From IMG/VR virus record IMGVR_UViG_3300034198_017889, positions 1 through 64,000 of that record: 64,000 nucleotides of DNA; one strand, written 5' to 3'. Shown piece after piece: positions 26,807-36,987 of this stretch; within the stretch, counting starts at the first letter, position 1, and each line of letters starts with the position of its first letter. The notes beneath the pieces are model-generated. The model saw nothing but the letters and a program-made list of their open reading frames with translations, was not told the origin of the DNA and searched no databases. The stretch is from a virus. Both the position numbers and the translations under genes were made by a program.

Positions 26807-29221
26807 ATGAGCGACGCCAAAACACTATTCTCAGATTTCCAAAGACTGTATAATGAGCAGCAGGGAGGAAACAAAGGGGAACTAAGCCTATTCACTGGAG
26901 TTGTAACAGCCTCCACAGCCGGGTCATACACAGTCTCTATCATGCCTGAAAGTTATATTACTAATCGGGCAGATGGCGGTAATACCATACAAGGAATAGT
27001 TGTATCTTCTCATCTAGCTTCATTCATAGGCTTCAAGGAGGTATCAATTCCTCAACCAGGAAGCCGTGTACTCTGCGCCTCAGCCGCATCAGCAATCATT
27101 TGCTATGTAGTTGGTATTATTCCTCAGGAAAACTTAAGCTCCGAGTTTGCACCGGGCAGGACAAATATAGGCCCAGGATGCGCCTCACAAGACGCAGCCA
27201 ATAGGATTGGACATACAGACAAGCACGCAGTTATACCTAACAATAGAAGACCTACTGACGTTGTGGATGGGGAGTACGTGGTAGCTAATGAGTTTGGGGT
27301 GTTAGTCGGTTTATTTCAACAACTAGCAACTTTGAAGGCTTCAGAGCTTGCCCAGGTTCAATGTTTCTTGTTGGACGATTTGGTCAGAGTAATTAGCCAT
27401 AACTTCCAGCACTACACAGCGATAGGCGAGTATAATATCTGGCACGACGGTAAATCATTAATGTCTGAGTTTGGTGCAACACATCTACCAGCAGAAACAT
27501 ACGGAAGGCCCTGTGTAAAATCAGACTCAGGTGGATCTCCAGTATTTGAAAAATCAGGAAATAATAAAGCTGACGACAGTGAGGACTTTTATAAAATCTC
27601 AGAAGATGAACGAATTAAATCAATTGAAAGATTCAAAGTATTCCTTGGAAGATTGGGGGATTTCTTACATATTTTCTTAGTTCGTCCTGACGAGGATGAA
27701 ATACGCACACTGAACCCTGATAAGAAGCCTACAAAGCCCGATACGGGGCTTTTTGACCTACACCTAGGTACAGACGGCGGTGTGCATATCCGAAGCGTTA
27801 AAGAGGTGTTTTTAGAGAAAACAAACTGGATCCGTGTGCCTACTCGCTACAGTGCTCCTGAAGACTCAAAAGGCGATGACGCGAACGAGATAAGCTACGA
27901 TAAGAAAGAAAAGTTTGAGTGGGATGACAGCTATAAATATGTGGGTAATCCTATGGCTTACTTCTTACAACTTAGAGACTATGTAGCCTATGCCTCGGAA
28001 AATAAGGCTTATAAGAATTTTAAAAAGCATGAAAAGGACTTCTACGTTAATGATGACATCGGTAATGAGAAGAACATTAAAGAAATTTCAGAAGTAGATG
28101 AGCACACCAAACTAGAGCAGGAACAGTATAAATTAAGAACTGCCGGTATATATCTAATGCCTAATGGTGGGATAACTATTAGAGATGCCTGGAATAGCGC
28201 TATTGTGTTAGAGGGTGGAAACATTTATCTTCAACCAGCTAAAGATTTTGTACTTCAACCCCTACGTAACTTCATAGCTAAGGTTGGAGGTTGGACCAGT
28301 ATTGCCTCTAAAGAAGATATCGACTTATCTTCCTCTGAAAAGGGATTTAGGCTTAAAACAGAGAAGTCACAGTACTTCTATAGTGATAACGCAGGTATTG
28401 TTATAGAAGCCCATAACGCAGGCGGTGGAACAGGAAGCCCAGACCCAGCCACTGAAGCAATTAATAATATTAACGGAATTGTATTTAAATCAGATAAGGG
28501 CATCTACAGTTATGCTGAAACTGAGATTGTTAATTATGCTACAAAAAATCTAGTTCTTCAGTCTGGTGAAAATGTATTTGTGGAGGCTGATAAGTTGCTA
28601 GGATTAAACTCTAAGAAAGAAATGGTTATGCATAGTACGGGCTCTATGATTATTGATGGAGAGAAATCTGCACTATTCATATCTTCAGCTGGATCAGGTG
28701 TGTTTGCTGGTCTCAGTAGCTCAGCTTTTGGTAATAAAGATGATTACCTAGGTATTGAATACGATACCAAAAGTATGTTTATTGACGTATTAAAGGGAGC
28801 TGTTCCTTTGAGTGATGTAATTCCTCAACTAGCCCCTATCTACCCAACAATAGAAAACCCAATCAGTTTCACCACATTCCAGAGTATCGATGACTATAAG
28901 AAGCTTAAGTTTAAATTCTTAGATTCATCTAGGTACGGTAACCTGGACCCACAGAAGGATGCAATTCCATCCACTATGGCTCAGCAGGATGACGAATTAA
29001 CTGGTCTATATAGTTTATCAGCCTGGGAAGAGAAAGAAGTAAACGAAACATTACCATTCCCCGGTAAAGATAAGTTTGAGAATTTCTACATGCATGGAGA
29101 AGCCCCCAAGAACTTAGAGAGTAATCAAACAGGCGATAGTTATTCAAACAAAGCAAAGTCAGAAACAAAGCCAGGTAAGATAGAGTTAAAATCTCTTAAA
29201 GAGTATAAGATACAAAAATAA
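26807..29221 (+). CDS. Baseplate spike/hub-associated protein
   Basis: 804 aa. The N-terminal part (about 25-110) has an OB-fold-like beta segment (ELSLFTGVVTASTAGSYTV; PQPGSRVLCAS), as in gp5/VgrG-type hub proteins. The C-terminal third shows short regular beta repeats (DIDLSSSEKGFRLKTEKSQ; NLVLQSGENVFVEADKLLGL) like a beta-helix or beta-prism spike. No lysozyme motif is seen. It precedes the chaperone-tape measure block. Role as central spike or spike carrier is inferred. Confidence 0.55.
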   Translation: MSDAKTLFSDFQRLYNEQQGGNKGELSLFTGVVTASTAGSYTVSIMPESYITNRADGGNTIQGIVVSSHLASFIGFKEVSIPQPGSRVLCASAASAIICYVVGIIPQENLSSEFAPGRTNIGPGCASQDAANRIGHTDKHAVIPNNRRPTDVVDGEYVVANEFGVLVGLFQQLATLKASELAQVQCFLLDDLVRVISHNFQHYTAIGEYNIWHDGKSLMSEFGATHLPAETYGRPCVKSDSGGSPVFEKSGNNKADDSEDFYKISEDERIKSIERFKVFLGRLGDFLHIFLVRPDEDEIRTLNPDKKPTKPDTGLFDLHLGTDGGVHIRSVKEVFLEKTNWIRVPTRYSAPEDSKGDDANEISYDKKEKFEWDDSYKYVGNPMAYFLQLRDYVAYASENKAYKNFKKHEKDFYVNDDIGNEKNIKEISEVDEHTKLEQEQYKLRTAGIYLMPNGGITIRDAWNSAIVLEGGNIYLQPAKDFVLQPLRNFIAKVGGWTSIASKEDIDLSSSEKGFRLKTEKSQYFYSDNAGIVIEAHNAGGGTGSPDPATEAINNINGIVFKSDKGIYSYAETEIVNYATKNLVLQSGENVFVEADKLLGLNSKKEMVMHSTGSMIIDGEKSALFISSAGSGVFAGLSSSAFGNKDDYLGIEYDTKSMFIDVLKGAVPLSDVIPQLAPIYPTIENPISFTTFQSIDDYKKLKFKFLDSSRYGNLDPQKDAIPSTMAQQDDELTGLYSLSAWEEKEVNETLPFPGKDKFENFYMHGEAPKNLESNQTGDSYSNKAKSETKPGKIELKSLKEYKIQK

Positions 29222-29226
29222 AAAAT

Positions 29227-29736
29227 ATGGAAAACGAGAACACAACAAACGAATTAGTAAATACCTCAACAACAGGAGGGTCATATATCTCAGAAAAGGA
29301 CAAAGAGAACTTCTTCAAGTCTGTTATTGGAGACATTCCATTCAAGGAAACAATCAGCTTTTTTGGAGGCAGAATGACAATGACTCTTCAAACGATGACG
29401 GTATCCCAGAACAGCGATATCGTGCAGCAAATTAATAATGATAAAGAACAAGGACTAGCCGAAAATAATGATGCTTATTTTATTACTATTGCAATGTACA
29501 GGCTCGCTGTTTGTTTAGTCGATATAGACGAAAAACCATTTAGTGATATTGATAAAGCCACGTTTAAAGAAAGCACGGAGGGTGTTACATATATCAGAGC
29601 TAGATCAGAATTAATGAGAGAATGGCCAACCTTCAAGTTATCCGCAATGTTGGAAGCTTTTAATGAATTTGAGGCTAAGGTTGTAAAGTTAACCAAAGAA
29701 GTAAAAACTGAAAATTTTTGGACGGCCAGCGCGTAA
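29227..29736 (+). CDS. Tail assembly chaperone (short form)
   Basis: 169 aa, acidic with a helical centre. It sits two ORFs before the tape measure gene, where tail chaperones (lambda gpG type) occur. Near its end the zero-frame codons read A-AAT-TTT (29712-29718), a canonical -1 slippery heptamer, and the -1 frame continues into the next ORF. Ribosomes that do not slip end at 29736. These chaperones coat the tape measure during tail assembly and are absent from the virion in known phages. Confidence 0.75.
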   Translation: MENENTTNELVNTSTTGGSYISEKDKENFFKSVIGDIPFKETISFFGGRMTMTLQTMTVSQNSDIVQQINNDKEQGLAENNDAYFITIAMYRLAVCLVDIDEKPFSDIDKATFKESTEGVTYIRARSELMREWPTFKLSAMLEAFNEFEAKVVKLTKEVKTENFWTASA

Positions 29737-29770
29737 GATCATTAACCAAAGGTTATCTTCGTGGCTGGCT
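29712..29770 (+). promoter_or_regulatory. Programmed -1 frameshift site
   Basis: The slippery heptamer AAATTTT (29712-29718) is in the right register (A AAT TTT). After a 5-nt spacer comes a stem, GGCCAGC (29724-29730) with GCTGGCT (29764-29770), which encloses a smaller TAACC/GGTTA hairpin. Slippage joins residue 164 of the short chaperone to the 29718 frame. Confidence 0.8.
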
Positions 29771-30086
29771 GGACTTCAATTATACCTTAAAAACATCAAA
29801 ATTAAGGGAAGAGGTTATCTTATACAATATTGAGCAGGAGGAGTATGAGCAGGTATTGCAGACCAGACTCTTGCGCGACGCTGTGCTCGTGGCTGGTGCC
29901 TACGAAAAGACAGAAAAGATGTTTAAAGATATAAATAGGACCTTTGAGTTATACCTTGGATTGAAATTGCCAGATCTCGCTAAGGAGCTTAAAATAGGGA
30001 ATAAAGCTCTGCCTTCTAGTCAGTCTCTCACAGAAATGCGAAAGATATTGGATGCTGCTAAAGCTGCCCCACCTAAATCTAAATAA
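29718..30086 (+). CDS. Tail assembly chaperone extension, made by -1 frameshift
   Basis: 122 codons in the -1 frame relative to the upstream ORF. There is no ATG at its start (first codon TTG) and no SD, so independent initiation is unlikely. It is translated as the C-terminal part of a fusion of about 286 aa (29227-29718 then 29718-30086). Sequence is basic-helical with alternating charge (LREEVILYNIEQEEYEQVLQ), as in gpT-type domains that bind the tape measure. The tape measure gene follows after 12 nt. Confidence 0.75.
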   Translation: MDGQRVRSLTKGYLRGWLDFNYTLKTSKLREEVILYNIEQEEYEQVLQTRLLRDAVLVAGAYEKTEKMFKDINRTFELYLGLKLPDLAKELKIGNKALPSSQSLTEMRKILDAAKAAPPKSK

Positions 30087-30098
30087 TTTTAATTAAAT

Positions 30099-33000
30099 AT
30101 GTCAGAATACGGAGATGTATTAAGTTCGCCAGGCTATGAGACATATAGCCAGGTAACTCCGCGCGGTCAATCCTTTGGAAATCCCATAATTGACACGTTG
30201 ATGTATGGAGCTTTCGGTAAGAATTATACCGCACGCCCCGGGGAGCAGCAGGATGTAACTGATGCGGAGATGCAAAAGCTTCGATCAAGGGAGGCCATGA
30301 ATCTCCAGGGAGAAGTATTTGCCAGTAACATGCTTTTTAAGCAGGCTGGATTCAATCCAGAAAATAATTTACTACAGTTTGCCGGTAGGAATGGTGCTTC
30401 CCCAGACAGCGCTGTCTCCAGAATGCTTGCACCGTTAATTGGCGGAAATCCAATGGCTGCTGCTCACCAGATGTATGCAGGACTGCAAGGAGCCAACATT
30501 ATGGGTGCTTTTGGACGCATCGAGGGCGTTTCTCCAAGGGAAACCAAGGAGATGATGGAGGTCTTAGAAAAGTCAGTATATAAAACCAGAGGAATGGATG
30601 ACGATCCAATTACTGGAAAGAAGGGCGTAACTAGCCAAATGAATAGTGAATTTATTGAATCATTAATAGCTGATCCTCAAAAAGCTAGAGATGAGAAGAT
30701 AGGTATGACATTAAATACTGATGGCACCGAAAACACCAAAGCTGCTGATAATTTCAGAAAGCTTGGAGAAGAGAGAAAGAAGAGTGTGGAACATTTACTC
30801 GGTGAAGCCACCACATTGGATGCAAATGAAGCCAAGCGTGGAACAAAAGACTTTAATGAGAAACTATCAAAAGACGTGAATGATAGGATTGAGAAGGTTC
30901 TTAAAGATGCCGGTAAAATTACTGAAGAAGAATTAAAAAAAGGACGTGATTCTCATGGAATACTTCGCCAAGAGGTGATTAAAGGTATAGCTGATAAAGA
31001 CCAAAAACGTGCAGTTGTAGAGAGTGCTGGATTAGACTTTGATAAAATCACAGGAGTAAAGCTTAGCGAAATATCTGAAAAGATCCATAACGACAGAAGT
31101 AAGAGAGATACTCACTTAAACTATGTCAGGATGGCTAGAGAGGACTATGGCAGGGCTGAGGATGAGCTTAATAATCTAGATCCAGCCTTTGATGGAACTG
31201 ACGCCCAGAAAAAGAAAAGAGAAGAACTTCGAGCAACCAAACAAGAATCCATGGTTGAGCTTGAAAAAAGACTTATCGCGGCCGGTGTAAAAGAATCCGA
31301 TATTAAGGCCAATAAGATAGAGAAGGGTGGCGGCTTTCATCTCGGACTCGGTAAGGAGGAGAAAGAAACAATTATTGATCCTAAGTTTCTGGAAGAGCAG
31401 CAATCAAAACTTCAACAGCACTCCTTTGTGGAATACAAAGCTGAGCAATATCGACAGTATAAAAAAGCCGGAGGTAAGTACGATGGAATCAATTTTGAGC
31501 AGACTCGTGGATTTGCTATGGAAGATTTAAGTGCAGGGTTCACTAAAGCTGCAGATCTTCAACTATTAGGTAAAAAGGGAGATCAAAAAGAAAAATTTGA
31601 AGGTTTTTTAAAAAATTCAACAGGAGCCACAGATGCTGCTAGGAGTGTTTTTGGCGATAAATCACAAAGTGAACTTGTAGGCAAAATTAGTGACCTTATG
31701 GGTACAGCCGCAGGAGACATGTCTTCCGCTAAGGGAGGGAGTGACATTGAGAAGTTCTTGAGAGACATGAAAGCTACCGCCAGGGTTGCAGGCACCAGCA
31801 TCAACGCTATGCTCTCAACAATTGACGCAGCTAGAGATTTAGCTAGAAATAACCCAAAGTTAAGCACACTTAGTAGTGGAGCTATATCTGACATGACCGT
31901 GAAGGCGTTTCAGACCACGGCAGCTATGTCTGGTGTTTTAAGCTCTACTGATATACGTAGAGCCGGAGGAACCCAGGAGCTTACAAATAAAGCTATTACT
32001 GAGGAGCAGAAAGTAATGAGTGGAGCGGCAGCCCAAGGATTATTAGGTATACAGCAACTTGTGTCAGGAGACTCAGATAAGCTTAAAGATGTTCAGGATG
32101 TAATGGATGAATATAAGGGTGTTGGATTAGAGGGTAAAAACCTATCTGAGTTTATTTCAAAGATTCAGAAAAAGAAATCAATGCAGGGTGTTTCCACCAA
32201 CGAATTAATGCATGCATTTAATGATCCTAATATGTCTGCACTGGGGGCAAAAAATAAGGACTTCTCAGACAGGGCAAGTGAGCTCACAAACAAGGCCCTT
32301 GATACTAAGTTTTACGATGATATAACTCGGGCACATTTAAACGGTGAGGGCAAAACCCCAGAGGAAAGAAATAAGATTATCGCTGAAGAAAGCCAGAAGT
32401 TTGAAACATCTTACTCAGAGGCCAAAAAACAAAATACTCAAGAGCGGGCGCAGGTAATTGATAGAAATAAAAAAACAGCCGCAGCCCTAACTGAAGCCAC
32501 AGGAGCTAAATTCACATCAAAAGATTTAGAGGATATTCCTGATTTAGACTACTCGCAGTATAGTAGCGGAGCAGCCGCAAAAAAAGAATTTAAAGATTTA
32601 GAAAATAAAACAAACCGAACAGCTGATGAGGATATAAAATATCAGTCCCTAAAAAATCTGAGTGACAAGGGACTGCTTAGTGATGCTGGTTTCGGCATAC
32701 TTAAAAACCTAGATCCCAAAGATAGGAAACAAATGCCAGAGGAATTAACTCGTAGAGATTTCTCCACAACCTACAAGCAGAAACAATTTAGTGACGCTTT
32801 TGACGTAGCCAATAAAAAAAGAAACGAGGAGATTGAGCAGGCTAAAAAAGAAGGTAGAAAGGGTCCAGAAGAACTGACTATGACTGACTTCGCCACGACT
32901 TACGCTCATGGGGACCGTCAAGTGATGATGCAGTTGAAAGACCTTGAAAGTAAGAAGCTGCTCAGTATGGCTAAACTCAAAGATCCTGCATACTTTAAGC

Positions 33001-34010
33001 GGCTTGATGAGAAGGTTAAAAGTGAATCAAAGATGGATACAGAGATGGCTAAAAAATATGCCAGTAGAAATGCTCCTCTAGTCACCCAGGCTATGTCTGC
33101 CCTCATGAGTGGAGACGCGATGGGTGAAGGTAAAACAAGGGATCTACTAAGTATATTCGGAACAGAGAATGGCTACTCAGCAGCACAATCTGAGAAACTA
33201 CAGACTCAGTTTGGTACAGCTATAAAAACCGCACACGAACACGACTTTAAGGGAACAGCTGCCGCTCTAAGCAGCGCCACAGGTAACAAATACTCAGAGG
33301 CCAGTTTAAAGGAGGCTGTTAATTTTGATGTTACAGGAATTGATAACGGAAAAGAAGCCAGAAAAGAGCTGCAAAATCTAAAAGATAACAAACATAGAAC
33401 AGCAGACGAAGAGCAAAGATTCAAAGCTCTTGATAATATGGATAAGCAGGGGTTTCTTTCTGACTCCGCCTTTAAGGTATTAAAAACAGCAACACCAGAT
33501 CAGAAAGCTAAAGCTGGAGCCTCAGTAGCCACCGCCGCAGCTATTGCCGCAGAGAAAGAAAAGAAGATTGTTGAGGAATTTGATGGCGCTGGTGGGTATG
33601 GTGCGAAAAGACTAAGTGAGGAGCAGCAGTTTTTGGAGAAGAGTGCAAAAGAGGCCACAGATCCTGAAGTTAAAAAAGATTTTCAATTCATACAAGATTA
33701 CTACAAGGGTAATACTAAGAAGATGTTTGAGGATGAGGCCGCTGGTGAGGGAGCCTTTAGTAAGTCGAACGAAAAAGCTAAGGCCGCTGGAATTGACCTG
33801 GGTTCTGAAAAATTTAAAGCTTACAGGGATAATATTAAAGAATCCGGAGATAAATACGAAAGCGCAAAACAGGCAGCCATAGGTGGAGGACCAACCTCAG
33901 CAAAAGATGGGGCACAAGACGACATGACTAAGCAAATGTCTAAATTAACAGAGGTCTTCTCAAAGAGCCCTCTAACAAACGCCATTGTAACTCTAGCGGG
34001 AAAGGTATAA
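30099..34010 (+). CDS. Tape measure protein
   Basis: 1,303 aa, nearly all helical, Lys/Glu/Ala-rich, with some Gly-rich hydrophobic patches. It is preceded by the frameshifted chaperones and followed by tail/baseplate genes. An internal duplication of about 85 residues is visible at about 794-880 and 1054-1140. Both copies have AAL-x-x-ATG-x-K, then NRTADE/HRTADE, then D-x-x-x-LSD-[AS]-x-F. At the usual length-to-tail ratio a tail of roughly 190-200 nm would be expected (0.15 nm per residue, general rule). No lysozyme or peptidase domain is visible. Confidence 0.8.
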   Translation: MSEYGDVLSSPGYETYSQVTPRGQSFGNPIIDTLMYGAFGKNYTARPGEQQDVTDAEMQKLRSREAMNLQGEVFASNMLFKQAGFNPENNLLQFAGRNGASPDSAVSRMLAPLIGGNPMAAAHQMYAGLQGANIMGAFGRIEGVSPRETKEMMEVLEKSVYKTRGMDDDPITGKKGVTSQMNSEFIESLIADPQKARDEKIGMTLNTDGTENTKAADNFRKLGEERKKSVEHLLGEATTLDANEAKRGTKDFNEKLSKDVNDRIEKVLKDAGKITEEELKKGRDSHGILRQEVIKGIADKDQKRAVVESAGLDFDKITGVKLSEISEKIHNDRSKRDTHLNYVRMAREDYGRAEDELNNLDPAFDGTDAQKKKREELRATKQESMVELEKRLIAAGVKESDIKANKIEKGGGFHLGLGKEEKETIIDPKFLEEQQSKLQQHSFVEYKAEQYRQYKKAGGKYDGINFEQTRGFAMEDLSAGFTKAADLQLLGKKGDQKEKFEGFLKNSTGATDAARSVFGDKSQSELVGKISDLMGTAAGDMSSAKGGSDIEKFLRDMKATARVAGTSINAMLSTIDAARDLARNNPKLSTLSSGAISDMTVKAFQTTAAMSGVLSSTDIRRAGGTQELTNKAITEEQKVMSGAAAQGLLGIQQLVSGDSDKLKDVQDVMDEYKGVGLEGKNLSEFISKIQKKKSMQGVSTNELMHAFNDPNMSALGAKNKDFSDRASELTNKALDTKFYDDITRAHLNGEGKTPEERNKIIAEESQKFETSYSEAKKQNTQERAQVIDRNKKTAAALTEATGAKFTSKDLEDIPDLDYSQYSSGAAAKKEFKDLENKTNRTADEDIKYQSLKNLSDKGLLSDAGFGILKNLDPKDRKQMPEELTRRDFSTTYKQKQFSDAFDVANKKRNEEIEQAKKEGRKGPEELTMTDFATTYAHGDRQVMMQLKDLESKKLLSMAKLKDPAYFKRLDEKVKSESKMDTEMAKKYASRNAPLVTQAMSALMSGDAMGEGKTRDLLSIFGTENGYSAAQSEKLQTQFGTAIKTAHEHDFKGTAAALSSATGNKYSEASLKEAVNFDVTGIDNGKEARKELQNLKDNKHRTADEEQRFKALDNMDKQGFLSDSAFKVLKTATPDQKAKAGASVATAAAIAAEKEKKIVEEFDGAGGYGAKRLSEEQQFLEKSAKEATDPEVKKDFQFIQDYYKGNTKKMFEDEAAGEGAFSKSNEKAKAAGIDLGSEKFKAYRDNIKESGDKYESAKQAAIGGGPTSAKDGAQDDMTKQMSKLTEVFSKSPLTNAIVTLAGKV

Positions 34011-34018
34011 CATAAATC

Positions 34019-34465
34019 ATGGCAGCTACATTTTATACATCACAGGGTGGAGATTTATTCAAGGGTCAGGCCGGTGGAGCCGACACCCTAGTACAGATAC
34101 CATCAGTAAACGACATTATAGGGGAATCCGGCTTAGCCGTATACTCCGAGGTTAGTGTACAGTTATCTGAAACTATTCAGTATTTTTTAACTTTTGATGA
34201 TGTGATTAAATTTATTCATTTTGGTAAAGGCTTAGGAAATATAACAGTAACAGGAACACTATTTTCTGATTGTTCTAACGCTATGCCTGGTCTAACTAAA
34301 TATTTTTCTGCATTTAGTGAATTGAGAGGAGAGGTCAAAACACTAACTATAGGCGGGCAGGCCTTTAAGGCTGTGGTAGCCAACACTAATTTAAATATAA
34401 CCTCAGAACCTGATACAATGGCTCAGTTTCAACTTGTATTTTCCGTGTTAGACCATAACCTGTAA
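34019..34465 (+). CDS. Tube-like baseplate or tail protein
   Basis: 148 aa, beta-rich (NITVTGTLFSDCSNAMPGLT; VKTLTIGGQAFKAVVANTNL). Length and strand pattern recall the tail tube protein at 26256, and such tube-fold proteins form the tube-baseplate junction in myoviruses. It lies just after the tape measure. Assignment by fold impression only. Confidence 0.55.
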   Translation: MAATFYTSQGGDLFKGQAGGADTLVQIPSVNDIIGESGLAVYSEVSVQLSETIQYFLTFDDVIKFIHFGKGLGNITVTGTLFSDCSNAMPGLTKYFSAFSELRGEVKTLTIGGQAFKAVVANTNLNITSEPDTMAQFQLVFSVLDHNL

Positions 34466-34470
34466 TAGCT

Positions 34471-35304
34471 ATGGTTAACCACTACGCCTCATTACTTTTA
34501 AACCTTCCTGGTGAAAATACCCCTGGTGGTGTTAGATCCTACCTAGTAAATAAAGACTATCTTCCAGTAAACCTACCTGTAAATCTCAAGCAATTTTATA
34601 GTATTCTTTTCCCTGACGGGGTTTCTGACTACCAGAAACAATTCCTGTGTTTTGCTTATCTAAGAATTCTAGAATCAACAGGATTAACAGACTTAGTTTA
34701 CTCAATGGATCCTAGAGTAACTTATGACCTGGACAAACTAACTGAGTATTTCAGAATAAGTCAAATATCCACACCCACAGCAACTGATGGTAATTTCAAC
34801 CTCTCAGTTTCAGGAACGTTCACCCCATCAATTAAAAATAACTACTATTATAATTCATTCACAGTCACACAGCAGGGATATGATTCCTCTTTGGTTGTTA
34901 GGTCTGATATCGATAAAGTATATTTAAATGGAAACATAACCAGGGATAATGTAAGCACAGATGTAACTATCCCTATAAACTATAGTAGCTCAGGTGGAAT
35001 GACTGATAGCATAGCTGTGGGCGGTACCGGATTGAGCTTCGTGATAACCGGACCAATCCAACTCTTCACACAAACTGCAAATAAGTCATGGAATTTCATA
35101 GCTGAAGCTCCATTCATTTTTAACTTTCCAGCTATTTTCAAGACCTTACAGACTAGACAGAACACTATTGATTATATGCTAAAGTATAGTCAACCATCAC
35201 CAGATATGACTAATGAGAACATCTGGAACAATCACTTTAATGATCTTTATAAATTTGCAGGATTATTAAACTGCTACGTAGCCAGAGTTAATAGCTTAAT
35301 TTAA
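34471..35304 (+). CDS. Baseplate-region protein, function unknown
   Basis: 277 aa. N-terminal helical part (QFYSILFPDGVSDYQKQFLC) and a beta-rich middle (FNLSVSGTFTPSIKNNYYYN). No family recognised. It lies between the tube-like protein and the hub candidate in a run of genes spaced by 2-8 nt, so it is probably a baseplate or tail-tip component. Confidence 0.6.
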   Translation: MVNHYASLLLNLPGENTPGGVRSYLVNKDYLPVNLPVNLKQFYSILFPDGVSDYQKQFLCFAYLRILESTGLTDLVYSMDPRVTYDLDKLTEYFRISQISTPTATDGNFNLSVSGTFTPSIKNNYYYNSFTVTQQGYDSSLVVRSDIDKVYLNGNITRDNVSTDVTIPINYSSSGGMTDSIAVGGTGLSFVITGPIQLFTQTANKSWNFIAEAPFIFNFPAIFKTLQTRQNTIDYMLKYSQPSPDMTNENIWNNHFNDLYKFAGLLNCYVARVNSLI

Positions 35305-35306
35305 AG

Positions 35307-36986
35307 ATGAGCCAGAAAAAGACAGACGTAAAGCTCACTGTTTCCCCTCTTCCGGGCGTTACCCCGATTGGTATTAGCTTAAACTTTAGTGTGGGTGCAA
35401 TTCCTGTCTGTCTTGTTGATTTCGCACCAGGACTACCTAGCGCTGTTAAGATAGAACCTGGAGTTGGTCTAGGGGTACTCCAGAATCCAGATCAATATAA
35501 GCGACTTGAGGAGATTGACGTTGATATAAATGTTAAATCTAGAACTGGTTCAGGCTCTGAAATATCCCACAGCCTTAAATGGAAAGGACTTCTTGATGGT
35601 ATAAATTTAAGTAATAATATTGGAGGTAATACCTACCAGGCTGTACTCAAGGGAAAAGCTCAAACATTACTAGAGCTAACCACTATGACTCCAGGGCTTA
35701 TCCCGGGATCTATTGATATTTATAAAAATCCATACACATCATTTTTATTAGACTGTAACTCAGGACCTGATAATGCTTATATGGCTTGGTCGGAATTTTC
35801 TGTACAAGAAGGATTAAACTTAGAAACAAATCCACTAGATTTTTATGTTAAGTTGATGGGGAAAGTGATTGAGGATCAGCTCGGTAAATACTCTCAATAC
35901 CTAGGTAAAGAGGAAACAGTTTATGAAAGTCAAGTTCTTGAGAAGCTATTCACTGAGAATAGGTATCAAAAAGCTCTCCAAAAGGGGAAAGATCTTATTG
36001 ATAAAATTGATATAAGTGCAGTTCAGTCGGGCACGATAATGGGTATAACCACAGCTTCTGTTGGTGTGGGTGATGTTGTTAAGGATTATTTCTTTTCAGG
36101 TCCGCCTGTTATTTTAGAGAATTTGATGAATTTTTTAAACTTTCTTGGATGCACACTTGTTTTTGGTAGTGAAAAAATTTGGGTAGTTCCTGAGAGATCA
36201 TTCATAAAGCAACAAGGTCCTAAACCTGGAGAAAAAGAAGAATCAACACTTTATAACGCAGCATATCCAGCAGACTACAACGGTTATAACTATAGCGATA
36301 ATGGATATAAAGATACCATGGCAGTGGTGCTTAGCCAAACTGTTACTGTCGGAGGTGTAGCTCTAGCCTCAATCCCAAAAGACCCCGCCCTCGTGGGATT
36401 CTATAAAGACGAGAACGAATTAACCAATGCTTCTGGGGTATTAGTTCTCCCCGACCATCCGTTCGCTTTATCTGCATTTAATAACAATGCCAATCCTACT
36501 AATTCCAAAGAATTTAAAAATAAGGCTGACGGGGATGAGTCATACATGCCTGAGCCTAAAAAATATGGCGATAATGAGACTAAAGAAGCCCAGTCTCAAA
36601 AGGCTGATGAGAATAAAGAAGAGTATGTTTCTACACTATCCCCTAGCCTTAATAACTACGCAGAGATCAAATTTTATCAGGCACGTTATGGAGACAGGCG
36701 TGGAAGTATAAATTTATCTTTTAATCCAAATTGGATACCTGGAACAGCAGGAACCCTGTTTGTAAGAGAGACAGGCTTTAATTTAGACTTCTGGGTAGAG
36801 AGTGTAACACACAGGATAGATGTATCCCCACCAGCCGGAGGATCAGCTATGACTATTGTTAACTTCTGCTGTGGTAGAATGGGTACATCTCCTGTGGGTG
36901 TTGAAAGTGATAAATTTTTAGGTTATGATCGCGGAATGGAATCAAGTGTGCAATCCGCCTTCGTCTCCGACATAGGAGGAAACTAA
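35307..36986 (+). CDS. Baseplate hub candidate
   Basis: 559 aa. Beta-rich N-terminal domain (VDINVKSRTGSGSEISHSLK; LKGKAQTLLELTTMTPG), a helical centre, and a C-terminal beta domain (GSINLSFNPNWIPGTAGTLF; FNLDFWVESVTHRIDV). The last part resembles the gpD/gp27-type hub domains, in which a late beta domain states where vectors are attached (WVESVTHRI-type strand). Gene order after the tape measure fits. Specific family is not certain. Confidence 0.55.
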   Translation: MSQKKTDVKLTVSPLPGVTPIGISLNFSVGAIPVCLVDFAPGLPSAVKIEPGVGLGVLQNPDQYKRLEEIDVDINVKSRTGSGSEISHSLKWKGLLDGINLSNNIGGNTYQAVLKGKAQTLLELTTMTPGLIPGSIDIYKNPYTSFLLDCNSGPDNAYMAWSEFSVQEGLNLETNPLDFYVKLMGKVIEDQLGKYSQYLGKEETVYESQVLEKLFTENRYQKALQKGKDLIDKIDISAVQSGTIMGITTASVGVGDVVKDYFFSGPPVILENLMNFLNFLGCTLVFGSEKIWVVPERSFIKQQGPKPGEKEESTLYNAAYPADYNGYNYSDNGYKDTMAVVLSQTVTVGGVALASIPKDPALVGFYKDENELTNASGVLVLPDHPFALSAFNNNANPTNSKEFKNKADGDESYMPEPKKYGDNETKEAQSQKADENKEEYVSTLSPSLNNYAEIKFYQARYGDRRGSINLSFNPNWIPGTAGTLFVRETGFNLDFWVESVTHRIDVSPPAGGSAMTIVNFCCGRMGTSPVGVESDKFLGYDRGMESSVQSAFVSDIGGN

Positions 36987-36987
36987 A

